Shown here in pieces: positions 47,325 through 56,948 of a DNA stretch of 64,000 nucleotides (positions are counted from its first letter, which is position 1; every line of letters starts with the position of its first letter). The position numbers and the translations under genes were made by a program. The notes under the pieces are model-generated. The model was not told the origin of the DNA. It saw only the letters and a list, made by a program, of their open reading frames with translations, and made no database searches. The stretch comes from Drechmeria coniospora (taxonomy: Eukaryota > Ascomycota > Sordariomycetes > Hypocreales > Ophiocordycipitaceae): the NCBI RefSeq assembly GCF_001625195.1, contig NC_054389.1, positions 10,722,520 through 10,786,519 of the forward strand. Reading direction: 5' to 3'.

Positions 47325-48429
47325 ATTTGACGACAGTGTCGGAGGTCGAGGTCAACTCCTAGGATTTGTCCAATCTTGTCGGAGCTGAGGCGTCATGGCT
47401 TAATAGATCATGAACCTGACTGGGAATCCTTTGATAATTGCCTGTGCCAATACCGAAGACGAACCCACAGAGTAGAGTCCGACGCTAGGAAGGTTGCTCT
47501 GGGGCCATCTCCCTGGCGGCGGGACCGTGGAACTGGACTGAGCTAAGTACGTACTCGCATTCGGCAGGAGAACTTCCGGAATCGCTCTCCGGAGCAGGTA
47601 CTACCAACGGAACGTAAGAGGCGACTCGTATGAGCAGATCCCATCAAGGCAAGGATCTGCCTGACTGGACCTGGGGGAGCTGCAGCTGGGTAAGCTGTGG
47701 ACGCAACATGACGAGTGCTTGCATATACGAGAAATGGCCCCCACCCGTACTGTATGCAGAAGTATCACGTTGCAGGCGGCGGGTAAGGATGCGGATTGTA
47801 CCTGGGTGTGCCGACTCGAAGTGTTTACTGACATGTATACTGTACATGTACAAACAAGTACAAGGTACCTAACGGCACGTTGAAAGAAAGCTGCATAAAG
47901 CGGGCCGCGTGGTACGGGCCGCTGAGCGGGTCCCTCGGGCGCTACTGCAGGCAACCGAATGTGGAAAGCCGGGGTAAGAACAGCTGATGATACAATCAAG
48001 TACATATACTTTAGGACCACGAACATGTACACCCAAGTTCATGTAGGTGACCTCATGGATAGGACCTTTTCCAGCAAGGATGATATCACCAATACGCTAC
48101 GAATGGCACCCGGTTTGGGAGCGGGGAAGAACCATCTCGTCTTTTCTAAAATACAGGTAGTTTCCATCGCCCACTTATTCTGTGTCGCCCAAGACTACGC
48201 ACGACTGAGGTTCTAGTATCAGACAATCTAAATGTCTTATCGTGATGGTAATTGATGATGATGGTGATGGTAGGATGATTGAGAGTGTTGCCCAGAGGAC
48301 CACAATAGTGACTTCATCTATATGACTAACGCATGAGCTGCGTGGAAAATACGCTTCGATTCGATCATCATCCAGGTAATGCTTCCGATTCGCTTGCGCA
48401 AAATCCATCATGTGAGTACTTGTTGTATC
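47325..48429. other. intergenic between FAD oxidoreductase and PLP enzyme
   Basis: No gene supported. A small GATGATGGTGATGG microsatellite-like patch occurs near 48240-48280. Confidence 0.4.
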
Positions 48430-49563
48430 TCATCCTGCTCGAAGCGCCTGCGAAATAGCGGCCAACCCGGCCTCGAGCTCGTCCCATGTCGGCCACCCAT
48501 AGCCCAGTCGGAAGAACAGGTCGTCCCACTCGAACCAACTTCCCCGTCCTACGTAGGTGCCGTAGCGATCGAGGAGCCTCATGTAGAATACCTCGACCCC
48601 CCCTGGCGGCTCCTTCTTCATCTTGATAAAACACATGACTCCCGCCTCCGGCCTCACCCATTCCACCAGATCGCGCTCCTCGGCGACCCAGCGCGCGACG
48701 CGGTCCCGTCGACGGATCATGTCGGTGATTGTTGTTGGGAGGATTTCGTCACGACGAGCGAGGATCTGCTCAGCGATGAGCTCGTCGACGACACTTCCGC
48801 TGATGCTGATCTGCTCTTTAGCCGCAAGAAGCGACTCCTGAAGCATCGAGTGCGTCGTGCTCACCCAGCCAATGCGGATGCCGGGCACTCCGTAGGCCTT
48901 GGACATGGAACCGACGCGGATCACGTGGTTTCCGAGCGTGCCTTCAATAGGCACGATGCGCTCCCCGTTCGTCGAGTAGGAGGAGTAGTTGAGGTCGGCG
49001 TACGTCTCATCTATGAGGAGGAAGGCGCTGTTGTCCTTGGCAATCTTGGCCAGCATCCGGAGCTCGTCTGAGCTGCACCTGGTGCCGGTTGGGTTGTTGG
49101 GTGTACAAACGCTGATCAACTTTGTGAAACCGGGACGGACAGCCGCGACGACGCGTGACGTCTCCATCCGGAACTGAGACTCGAACTCGAGGTCGATCAA
49201 GGTGATGCCGCAGCCGATGGCCCGTGGCACCTCGAGGCTGGTCGCGTAATTGGGACGAACAACGACCATATGGTCTGAAGGACCGAGGAGGGCTGTCATG
49301 ATCATGAACAAGGCCGTCGAGGCTCCACTGGTGACGAGCACGTCGTCGGGAGATAGGGCGCCATGTGAGGCTTCCGCCACGAGAGTACGGAGCTTGCGGT
49401 TGCCCCTGTGCTCTGTGTAGGTCAGAACGGTGCTGGTGGGGATGGAAATACCCAAAGAATCTAGCGTCTGGTCGGAGATGGCGCTCTCGGAGAGATTGTA
49501 TTTGATGATGGTACCCACCTCCTCGGGTGCCTCCTTTTCAATCGTCATGCGTTGATAATTCAT
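48430..49563 (-). CDS. PLP-dependent aminotransferase class I/II-like enzyme
   Basis: Fold-type I PLP enzyme that may transaminate, cyclise (as VioD capreomycidine synthase does) or cleave C-S bonds (as GliI-type lyases do). The exact reaction cannot be read here. A single exon of 377 residues from the ATG at 49563. Visible motifs: YNLSESAISDQTL near the N-terminus, TYTEHRGNRKLR, substrate-loop TPNNPTGT (Asn ~156), cofactor Asp ~185 in LLIDETYADLNY, the Schiff-base Lys ~222 in VGSMSKAYGVPGIRIGW and a C-terminal Arg-containing FRLGYG. An in-frame ATG at 49641 would add 26 low-complexity residues, but the shorter start gives the usual distance to the YNLSES block. Same strand as the flanking NRPS and oxidoreductase. 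In a peptide cluster it probably prepares a nonproteinogenic building block (inference). Confidence 0.88.
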   Translation of the reverse strand: MNYQRMTIEKEAPEEVGTIIKYNLSESAISDQTLDSLGISIPTSTVLTYTEHRGNRKLRTLVAEASHGALSPDDVLVTSGASTALFMIMTALLGPSDHMVVVRPNYATSLEVPRAIGCGITLIDLEFESQFRMETSRVVAAVRPGFTKLISVCTPNNPTGTRCSSDELRMLAKIAKDNSAFLLIDETYADLNYSSYSTNGERIVPIEGTLGNHVIRVGSMSKAYGVPGIRIGWVSTTHSMLQESLLAAKEQISISGSVVDELIAEQILARRDEILPTTITDMIRRRDRVARWVAEERDLVEWVRPEAGVMCFIKMKKEPPGGVEVFYMRLLDRYGTYVGRGSWFEWDDLFFRLGYGWPTWDELEAGLAAISQALRAG

Positions 49564-49960
49564 CTTACTACCAATTTTTTTTTGAAATGACCATGTACAA
49601 TTTGGAGAGTAGGAGCTGGAAAAAGAAGGGGGACGGGCCATCTATGTCGAAGAGGGAGGGGAGGAGGACGAACGAGGACGAGGAGCAGACGGTCATGGGG
49701 TTGCCTCAACGGCCAACAAAACTACTCAATATAAAAGACTGCGGGGTAATTAGACATTTGAACGGAAACTATGGACGTGCCTTACCTACGCCACAGTTTC
49801 TGATGTCAGTTTGATTTAACCAAGGGTGGGCAGCAGACATTGTGCCCGCTGTCCTAGGAGCATGTTACACGGCCAACTCCAGCAAGCACCCCTGCCCCCC
49901 CTGATGCATACCGTCCATTTCCACTTCTTCAGCCGCACAAAGAATTGTTTCAGATGAAAG
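49564..49960. other. short intergenic region between A-MT-T NRPS and PLP gene
   Basis: About 400 bases with no gene; it holds the promoter of the PLP enzyme gene and the 3' end of the NRPS. Confidence 0.4.
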
Positions 49961-52900
49961 CTAGCTGAGGGAAGCACCCGCCTGCCTAACAAGGTCTTGC
50001 AGCTCTGGGTGGCTAAAGATGTGTCCCACCGTGAGCTCGAGGCCAGCCGTACGGGCCTCACCCACAACCTTCATGGCCGCAATCGAGTTGCCTCCAAGAC
50101 GAAAAAAGGCATCAGTCGACCGGATAGTCCAAGGGTTGATACCGAGAACTCGACCCCAGATTTCCCGCATCTGCCGTTCGGCCATTGACACCAGCTCGGG
50201 CTCGGGCTCCGGCCCCGGCTCCGGCCCGGGGACCAGAACCGACCCGAGACCTGCCTTGCAGCACGGCATAGCTTCCTCCAGGGCTCGACGATCTGCTTTT
50301 CCGTTGACGCTCAGCGGCATCTCATCAAGAATGATGATTTCGTGAGGAAGCATGTATGAGGGAAGCGTGTTCCGCAGCATCTTCTGTAGCTGGTCCAGCA
50401 TCTCGTGTCTCCGTTGCTGTCGCATTGGCTGGCTGGTGAGAGCGCGGCATTGTTGACCCTCGCGCTCATTATCGGTGGGGAAACGAAACAGAAACCTGCT
50501 TCGACCGTCGTCGGATTCTCGCCGGTGAAAGATGGCATCGAGGCCGCCGCGCTGTGAAAACTGCCGGGCCCAACTCACTTCGACTTTGTAGCCGGTTCGA
50601 GAGGCTAATGCAACCAGGTCGGCGGCCGAGAGCGCGGCATGAGCTTCGGCTCTCTGACGGATCGTCTTCAGCCAGTGAACAGTGTCACCATATCCATTGC
50701 TCCCCGATTCGTCGAGGAAGTCGACGAGCTGATTCTCCAACACCGTTTTGCTGTTCGGAATGTTGCAAACAGCGACGGCATGGAGGCTAGATGATCTCTC
50801 AAGTAAAGCAGCGAGCGACATGCCGTCAAGTTGCTGTTCCACAAAATTGACCCATTCGCTGGGGCCAACATCTTCCATCTCCAAAGGCTGAATGGCGCTC
50901 CGAGACGAGACGTGAAGGACGGCGGCGTACCGGTAACTTGAAAGCTCGTTCGTTGCCGCCATCAGCTTGGGCAGAATCTCAACATGCTGGATCCGTCCGG
51001 GGAACCTCGCGGGCAACGCGGTGAAGAAGGCGGGATCGACGAGCAACTCCGACTCGGCCCTCTCCATCTCGGCCATGATCGTTCGGATCCCACCCTTGGT
51101 GGCGGCTTCCGGGTCGGCCAGGTGAAGTGTTCGCTTCGACAGGAATTGCCGGTGCAGCGCGTACGATCGTACGTCGCCGACGAAGATGGTATCGACATCG
51201 TCCAGCTCCAGAACGTCCTCGATGACTCGAGAGAGATAACCCTCACTTGGGAAGTATTGCAGCACCGAGTTCAGTACGACGAGGTTTGCCGAGATGGGGG
51301 GCTCCAACCGACGAAGCTCACCCGCTGAGGCTCTGTATATCTTCACCTTGGGTGCTAGCTCAGGAATCTTCTTCACTGTCTCGGCGAGGAAGCCGACGGC
51401 GCCCTCGGTCGGTTCGAGGCCAACGTAGCTTTCAAGCCCCTGGCCGAGGTTGAAAAGGACCATGCCAGAGCCAGTCCCGATTTCGAGGACGTGTCTGGCA
51501 GGCTTCCCGTTGAGCATCGCTTGCATCGTGTCGACAAGCCACTCCTCCATTTCCCCCACGTCAATGTCACGTCCGTCGTACATCGACGTCCATCCGATAA
51601 AGTCGCGACCAATGGTCTCAGGCCGCACCCTCGCCATCTTGCTGTAAGTCTCGACATCAAAATGCATCTCCCATTCTCTCACGAGCTGCAATTCTTGCCC
51701 CTGGCTTGGCTGATGCTTCCCGGCCTCGTCACTGTCCTCGTCACAGACGGTGACGTAGCCGGCCAGGAAGGCATCCTGACCATCGTGGTGCTGCAGCACG
51801 ACGGCGGCATCATCCACTGAGTCGTGACTGCGAAGTACGTGTTCAATCTCTCCAAGTTCCACGCGTTGGCCTCGTATCTTGACCTGGGAGTCCTTGCGGC
51901 CGACGAAGACTAAGTTTCCGTCATCGCCGTACCGAACGAGGTCGCCCGTCTTGTACAGTCGCCCTTGCCGTCCCGGACAACCGGGAGCCCCCTGAAGGAG
52001 CCAGGCGGGATCCCTGACGAAGGCCGCAGCAGTCAACCCCGGTTCGTCAAGATAGCCCAGACCGACGAGCGGACCCTCGAGGAGGAGCTCGCCTACATTT
52101 CCCAGGGGGAGCAGGGTATCGTGATCGTCTGCGTCGACAATCCAAGTCACCAACCCGAGCCCCTTTCCCATATGGGTGGAATCCTCGGCACTCGTAGGGT
52201 TGTAGTTGATGCTGCTGTTTGGGGTACACTCGCACGGTCCGTATAGATTCACAATCTGCAGCTTTCCCCACCAGGGGTTCACGTCCTTTATATGCAGCGC
52301 TTCTCCGCCAAAGATGATGGTCTCCAGGCCTGGCACCAGTTCTGGCGACAGCAGGCGGGCGACGGAAGGAGTTAGGTCGATGGCGTTGGCATCGCAGGAG
52401 GCGATGCTCTGCGCTAGGTTGTTCCGCCGATCGTGTTCGTTTGGCACGCAAAAGCATCCACCCGCGGCCAAGGTGGTGAAGACGTTGCAGATGGAGACGT
52501 CGAAGCCGTACGACGAAAAGTCGTACACCCGAGAACTCTTCGTCCTTCGCAGTCCCACTTCCTGGTGATACAGTGCCGAAGCGAGGTTTTGGTGCGATAT
52601 CAAGGCTCCCTTTGGCGTCCCCGTGCTGCCCGACGTAAAGGCTACATACATGGTCGACGAGGGATCCGAGACCGGCAGCACTCCAATCGGCTGCTCGTAC
52701 AGCGCCTCAAGGACGTGAGAGCCAAGGGTGACAACCCGAGACACCAGGCGTTGGCCCAAGGCTTCCTTGGGGAGCGCCGATACCATCACCTCTGCTTTGA
52801 CTTGCCTCGTCATCGATCGCAGGCGACACTCTGGCAGGGACGAGTCGAGAAGAACGAAAGTGGCCCCTGCCTTGGAGACGCCAAGCATCGCCACCGTCGT

Positions 52901-53233
52901 CCACATGGACTTTTCGAAGCAGAGCGGCACCATTATGTTGGGGCCAACGCCCAGCTCCATCAGCCGGCTCGCGAGGCCAGTGGAAAGGCGATCCAGCTCG
53001 CCGTACGTCAGCTCGCCGTCCCAGGCGCAAATGGCTGGTGCCTCCGGCTGCGCCTGTACGCGTTCGTGTATGACATCATGAACGCACCGCTCCACAGACG
53101 CCGGAACCGTTCTGTTCCATTCCCATATTTTCTGCAGGTCTTGGGGAATGGGCGCCGCGGTTTGTGCGGACACTTCAGGGGCGAAGCCGACGGGCCCCCG
53201 ACCATTGCGCTTTCCACTGTCATTGCTGGCCAT
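49961..53233 (-). CDS. single-module NRPS: A - N-methyltransferase - T
   Basis: Activates one amino acid, N-methylates it with S-adenosylmethionine and holds it on a carrier domain. A single exon of 1090 residues from the ATG at 53233; the frame is open further upstream but without another ATG. Order: A-domain core (~35-480) with AFTSGSTGTPKG (~198-209), FSSYGFDVSICNVF, LYGPCECTPN and YKTGDLVRYGDDG; an N-methyltransferase inserted between A-domain motifs (~520-900) with SAM motif VLEIGTGSG (~582-590) and NSVLQYFPS; the rest of the A domain with SVNGKADRRAL (~975-985); a Pro-Glu linker; and a T domain with FFRLGGNSI (Ser ~1050). There is no condensation domain, thioesterase or reductase, so it must pass its residue in trans, most simply to the neighbouring two-module NRPS. 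By-eye specificity residues (PheA numbering 235-331) read D V C D I G L P N, not a code I recognise. Confidence 0.93.
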   Translation of the reverse strand: MASNDSGKRNGRGPVGFAPEVSAQTAAPIPQDLQKIWEWNRTVPASVERCVHDVIHERVQAQPEAPAICAWDGELTYGELDRLSTGLASRLMELGVGPNIMVPLCFEKSMWTTVAMLGVSKAGATFVLLDSSLPECRLRSMTRQVKAEVMVSALPKEALGQRLVSRVVTLGSHVLEALYEQPIGVLPVSDPSSTMYVAFTSGSTGTPKGALISHQNLASALYHQEVGLRRTKSSRVYDFSSYGFDVSICNVFTTLAAGGCFCVPNEHDRRNNLAQSIASCDANAIDLTPSVARLLSPELVPGLETIIFGGEALHIKDVNPWWGKLQIVNLYGPCECTPNSSINYNPTSAEDSTHMGKGLGLVTWIVDADDHDTLLPLGNVGELLLEGPLVGLGYLDEPGLTAAAFVRDPAWLLQGAPGCPGRQGRLYKTGDLVRYGDDGNLVFVGRKDSQVKIRGQRVELGEIEHVLRSHDSVDDAAVVLQHHDGQDAFLAGYVTVCDEDSDEAGKHQPSQGQELQLVREWEMHFDVETYSKMARVRPETIGRDFIGWTSMYDGRDIDVGEMEEWLVDTMQAMLNGKPARHVLEIGTGSGMVLFNLGQGLESYVGLEPTEGAVGFLAETVKKIPELAPKVKIYRASAGELRRLEPPISANLVVLNSVLQYFPSEGYLSRVIEDVLELDDVDTIFVGDVRSYALHRQFLSKRTLHLADPEAATKGGIRTIMAEMERAESELLVDPAFFTALPARFPGRIQHVEILPKLMAATNELSSYRYAAVLHVSSRSAIQPLEMEDVGPSEWVNFVEQQLDGMSLAALLERSSSLHAVAVCNIPNSKTVLENQLVDFLDESGSNGYGDTVHWLKTIRQRAEAHAALSAADLVALASRTGYKVEVSWARQFSQRGGLDAIFHRRESDDGRSRFLFRFPTDNEREGQQCRALTSQPMRQQRRHEMLDQLQKMLRNTLPSYMLPHEIIILDEMPLSVNGKADRRALEEAMPCCKAGLGSVLVPGPEPGPEPEPELVSMAERQMREIWGRVLGINPWTIRSTDAFFRLGGNSIAAMKVVGEARTAGLELTVGHIFSHPELQDLVRQAGASLS

Positions 53234-54740
53234 TATGAAATATACGTGGAATCTACCAGAACACGAGCCGCCCAAGAACGGTAAGGGATAAGCATAGCCA
53301 TCAAATATATGATCGCGTACTCAGTCTAGCCAAGGAAGACCCTTCGCGCTTCAGCACCATCTCGCCATTGCGACAGGCTTGTCACCAACTGCATGAGCAA
53401 TGGCCGCACATACACGAAGCATACTGGTTCCATCCCGCGCATTTCGCTCAAGCGTTGGTTGATATCCAGCCAAATGTTGCATGCGCCATGGAACCAGGCC
53501 GGCGTGACGAAGTTGGCAGAACCTGGAGGTGATGCTACTCCCCCGTTTGCCGCCTGGCTCCTTTCGCCTGCTCGAGCTCGTCCACAACCCAGCTTCCGAT
53601 CGGAAAGAATGCCGAACCGGTACACAACCGCGTGACACCGCATCGATAAACTTCATTCCTATGACACAGCCCGTTATTGCTGCTTCGTGCGGTGGTGGCA
53701 GAGTCCCCTGAGACACGCATCCCGAGGGACGGCTCAGATATCTCCTGCATATCTGAACAGGGGTGTCGCACAACACCCAAGGGCTGCAAGCGCTCGTCAG
53801 CAGTCCAATAATGAGCGTACCCCTCCCATGAATCCGATGCAAGGAACAAGCCCATCCGGAATTCATCTACATGAAAATGAAAACGGGCGCTTCCCGACAG
53901 GGAACCTCGCGATGCTCGGCCCCCCGCACGCCATGCTGCTGCGATGCAACCTCGGCATGGGATACGCAGCACATTACGCAGAGTAAGAGATGGGGATATT
54001 GGACAGCCGGCCAAGCCTTCGGCCGTCGACAGAGCTGCGGTTCGTCATGATCGGCATCCGGATACCAACCTGGCCGCGTCACACTTCTGTCTCTCTGCAG
54101 TGCAGCTGAAGACGCCACGACGAATTGCAAAGGCCGACCGGGCGGCTGTCACGCCATTCCTCGTATTCTCTCATCCTCTGACCAGAATCTTGCGGCCGAG
54201 AGACCAGCTCTTATGGCCTACGTCGTACTGCGCCAGCTCGCCAGCTCGCCGGGGGAACCCGAGACGTGCCTGCGGATGGCGGAAAGTATTAGGAAGCAAA
54301 CACCACAGAATCCATGTCGTACCCAGCTCGACGCCCGGGATCGTCAGGCGTTCAGGATCTCCCCCGAGAGGAGACATGCCCCCCGGGACTTTGACTAAAC
54401 ATGACGACATGCCTCTGCATTGTACAACCCCCCGACCACTGCATCGGACCGGCTGTCTGCTGGGGATGCCAACGCCTCTCGCGTGTGCTCATGTGGAGTG
54501 TGCTTTCTCCATCCCGACGTACCATAAGCAGAGGCGATGGCGCCAAAGGACATGAAGGCGCCGGTACCTCGCGGTGAAAGAGATAAGGCGAGGGTTCGAG
54601 GATGGGTGATGGAAGATGTTGGATACTGGATTTCTATCGTCTTTGTCAACATTCCATCACGAACCTTGCCTATCGAGTGCAATTCATCGACAAACCGTTG
54701 ACGGACGAGACCAACCTTGATATCTGCGACTGCCAAGGTC
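53234..54740. promoter_or_regulatory. divergent promoter region between A-MT-T NRPS and second P450
   Basis: The two genes point away from each other across 1.5 kb. Open frames inside (up to ~200 codons) have no domain, no matching intron signals and biased composition, so none is called. Confidence 0.45.
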
Positions 54741-56309
54741 ATGTTTGCCCCGGCCATCATCTCCACCCAGGGTCGCTGGTTCGTACTGGAAGACACTTCC
54801 ATACCCATCGTCGCCGTCTGCGCCGTCGTGACTCTCCTGCTGCTCGTCTACCGACGGCTCTCCCGCCCCCTTCGCGGGCCGCTGCGTCACGTTCCAGGTC
54901 CCTTGCTCTCCAAGCTATCCGCGCTGCCCCTGTGCTTCTACGATCTCACCTACTGCCGAACCGATCAGATCCACCAGTGGCATCGCCGGTACGGCCCCGT
55001 CGTTTGCATCGCCCCCAACGAGATCTCGGTGGCGACGCTCGAAGCGACCAAGGACGTGTACGGCACCACCCAGCGCTGGGCCAAGAGCGACTACTTTGAC
55101 CACTTCAGGGGCTTCAACGTCCGTTCCGTCTTCGCCACCAAGCCCTACCGGGAGCATGGCGCCAAGCGGAGGTTGACGTCGACCTTTTACCAGGCCACGG
55201 CCATCTACAACCGGCCGGCCATCGAGCAGCACGTCCAGGAGCGCGCCCGCGCGGTCCTGCGACAGATCCAGCCCGGCCAGGAGATTGACGTCTACAGCCT
55301 CACGGACTGGTACGCGTTTGACATCATCACGTACTTGGCCCTCGGACCCGACCAGAGCACACGGTCCGTCGATGGCGTTTGCGCCGAAAGACAGCTCCTC
55401 ATGGAACTGAAGCACCTGCAGTTTGCCGGTCCGTTCCGCGTTCGGTACCCGAGGCTCTTCAGCTACGCCTCGGGCCTCCTCGGCCGGCTGATCCCGCGTC
55501 TCGGCCACCTTCTGGCGGACGAGAAGCTCGCGACCTGGTGTCGACGGCGCGTCGTCAAGGCCATGAAACACCCTCACTCGCCCGGTCAACATTCACTCAT
55601 AGGACATCTGCTGGAGGCTCCGACGAGGCAGGGTGAGAAGGAGGCCTGGCTCGATGACGCGTACGTCGCCGCCGAGGTTCTCGACAACGTCAACGCCGCC
55701 GAGGCCACCGTCGCCGTGACGGCCACCTACCTCATCTGGAGGCTGACGGAGCACCCGTGGTGGCAGGAGAGAATACGATCGGAGCTGAACGAGCTGCCCC
55801 TGCAGACCGACGGGTCCCTCTCCTTCGCCCAAGTCAACAGCCAGGTGCCGTCGCTCGAGGCGTGCTTGCGGGAGGTCTATCGGCTCCACCCAGCCTCGAG
55901 CGGACGGGCGGAGCGCATCGTACCCAACGGAGGACGCACCCTGTCGGGCGTCCACCTCCCCGAGGGAACCATCGTCACGTCGTCCATCACGTCGCTGCAC
56001 CGGGACGAGACCTTATTTCCGGACCCCGAAGGCTTCCACCCCGAGAGGTGGCTCGACGTGGACGAGGCAACCTTCAGGAGGCGCGACGCTCAGCTCATCC
56101 CCTTTGGCCACGGCGGGAGGGTATGCTTGGGCAAGGCGCTTGCGACGCTCGAGATCAAGCTCCTGATGGCGAGGTTGTTTCTACACCACGAGGCCCTCAT
56201 GACGCCATCGACGACCGAGGCGTCGATGAAGCAATGCAGCACCCACGACGCCGTGCCTCGGGCGCTGAAATGTATGATTCGCTTTCAGGTCGTCGGTGGG
56301 AAGGTGTGA
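54741..56309 (+). CDS. cytochrome P450 monooxygenase, microsomal
   Basis: A second haem oxidase at the cluster edge. A single 522-residue exon starting at the ATG at 54741 (MFAPAIISTQGRWFV). Hydrophobic anchor IPIVAVCAVVTLLLLVYRRL (~20-40) and hinge RHVPGPLLSKLSAL; I-helix around DNVNAAEATVAVTATYLIW, where the acid is present but shifted relative to AGxET; K-helix ExxR in REVYRLHP; PERW in FHPERWLD; haem loop FGHGGRVCLGKALA with Cys ~462. General resemblance is to benzoate-4-hydroxylase/pisatin-demethylase-like fungal P450s. It is divergent from the A-MT-T NRPS and probably co-regulated with it through the shared 1.5-kb region. Membership in the cluster is inferred from position. Confidence 0.92.
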   Translation: MFAPAIISTQGRWFVLEDTSIPIVAVCAVVTLLLLVYRRLSRPLRGPLRHVPGPLLSKLSALPLCFYDLTYCRTDQIHQWHRRYGPVVCIAPNEISVATLEATKDVYGTTQRWAKSDYFDHFRGFNVRSVFATKPYREHGAKRRLTSTFYQATAIYNRPAIEQHVQERARAVLRQIQPGQEIDVYSLTDWYAFDIITYLALGPDQSTRSVDGVCAERQLLMELKHLQFAGPFRVRYPRLFSYASGLLGRLIPRLGHLLADEKLATWCRRRVVKAMKHPHSPGQHSLIGHLLEAPTRQGEKEAWLDDAYVAAEVLDNVNAAEATVAVTATYLIWRLTEHPWWQERIRSELNELPLQTDGSLSFAQVNSQVPSLEACLREVYRLHPASSGRAERIVPNGGRTLSGVHLPEGTIVTSSITSLHRDETLFPDPEGFHPERWLDVDEATFRRRDAQLIPFGHGGRVCLGKALATLEIKLLMARLFLHHEALMTPSTTEASMKQCSTHDAVPRALKCMIRFQVVGGKV

Positions 56310-56948
56310 TTGGTTGCATTTCTACGCGACGGCCGGGTTTCTCCTCGATGCTGGCTGGCCCTGCCACGTTGTGCCTCATTTATTGTCACGTCTCCAGCGT
56401 GTCGAGGGGGCCGAGAGCGGCGGTACGGAACGGATGCCGTCTTGCATTCGATTCGAAGCAGGACATAACAGTAGCTCCCGGCTCATCCGATATTCCTGCA
56501 GGAATGGAGGCTCGTCCCGCAACTTTGGCTCCGAAGCTCCCTCGCGATTTTCGAAGGCTAGCTGACACGGCATCGGAGGAAACGGCGACGCAAGGTGGTA
56601 TCCATCAAAGACTCGAGATCGTGGGTCAAGCTTCAAAGCCATGCTGCGTATATAAGTGTCGTACAACGAGTTCATAGGAAATCTGTCGCTTTGCGCATCT
56701 CGAGAAATCTCCCTCCACATTCCCTCATCCCAACGGTCGTGAGACGTAAATGATGTATACATGGCATTGCACCCAGAACCTAGCCACTAGAGAAAACATG
56801 GGCAGCCGACAGACAGGATTGGCATCTTTGAGCTGCTATACGGCACAAGGCCGCCCACGAGCCGGGCGCGGTATCCAAACCCTTTAGCGGTATCCATGTC
56901 GCAACGGAGGCGCAGGCAACCACGCGTACCCGCAGGCCGCAGGACTCC
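56310..56948. other. intergenic, convergent gene ends; possible small minus-strand frame
   Basis: A 128-codon minus-strand frame at 56762-56376 (opens MYTSFTSHDRWDEGMWREI) has fairly protein-like composition in its first half, but no domain, promoter or neighbour supports it. Otherwise this is 3' flanking sequence of the P450 and acyl-CoA synthetase genes. It marks the right edge of the cluster. Confidence 0.35.

Noticed and set aside
56376..56762. 128-codon minus-strand frame between P450 and acyl-CoA synthetase genes
   Set aside because: Part of it looks protein-like, but there is no domain, intron or promoter support; it is left as a note in the spacer entry.
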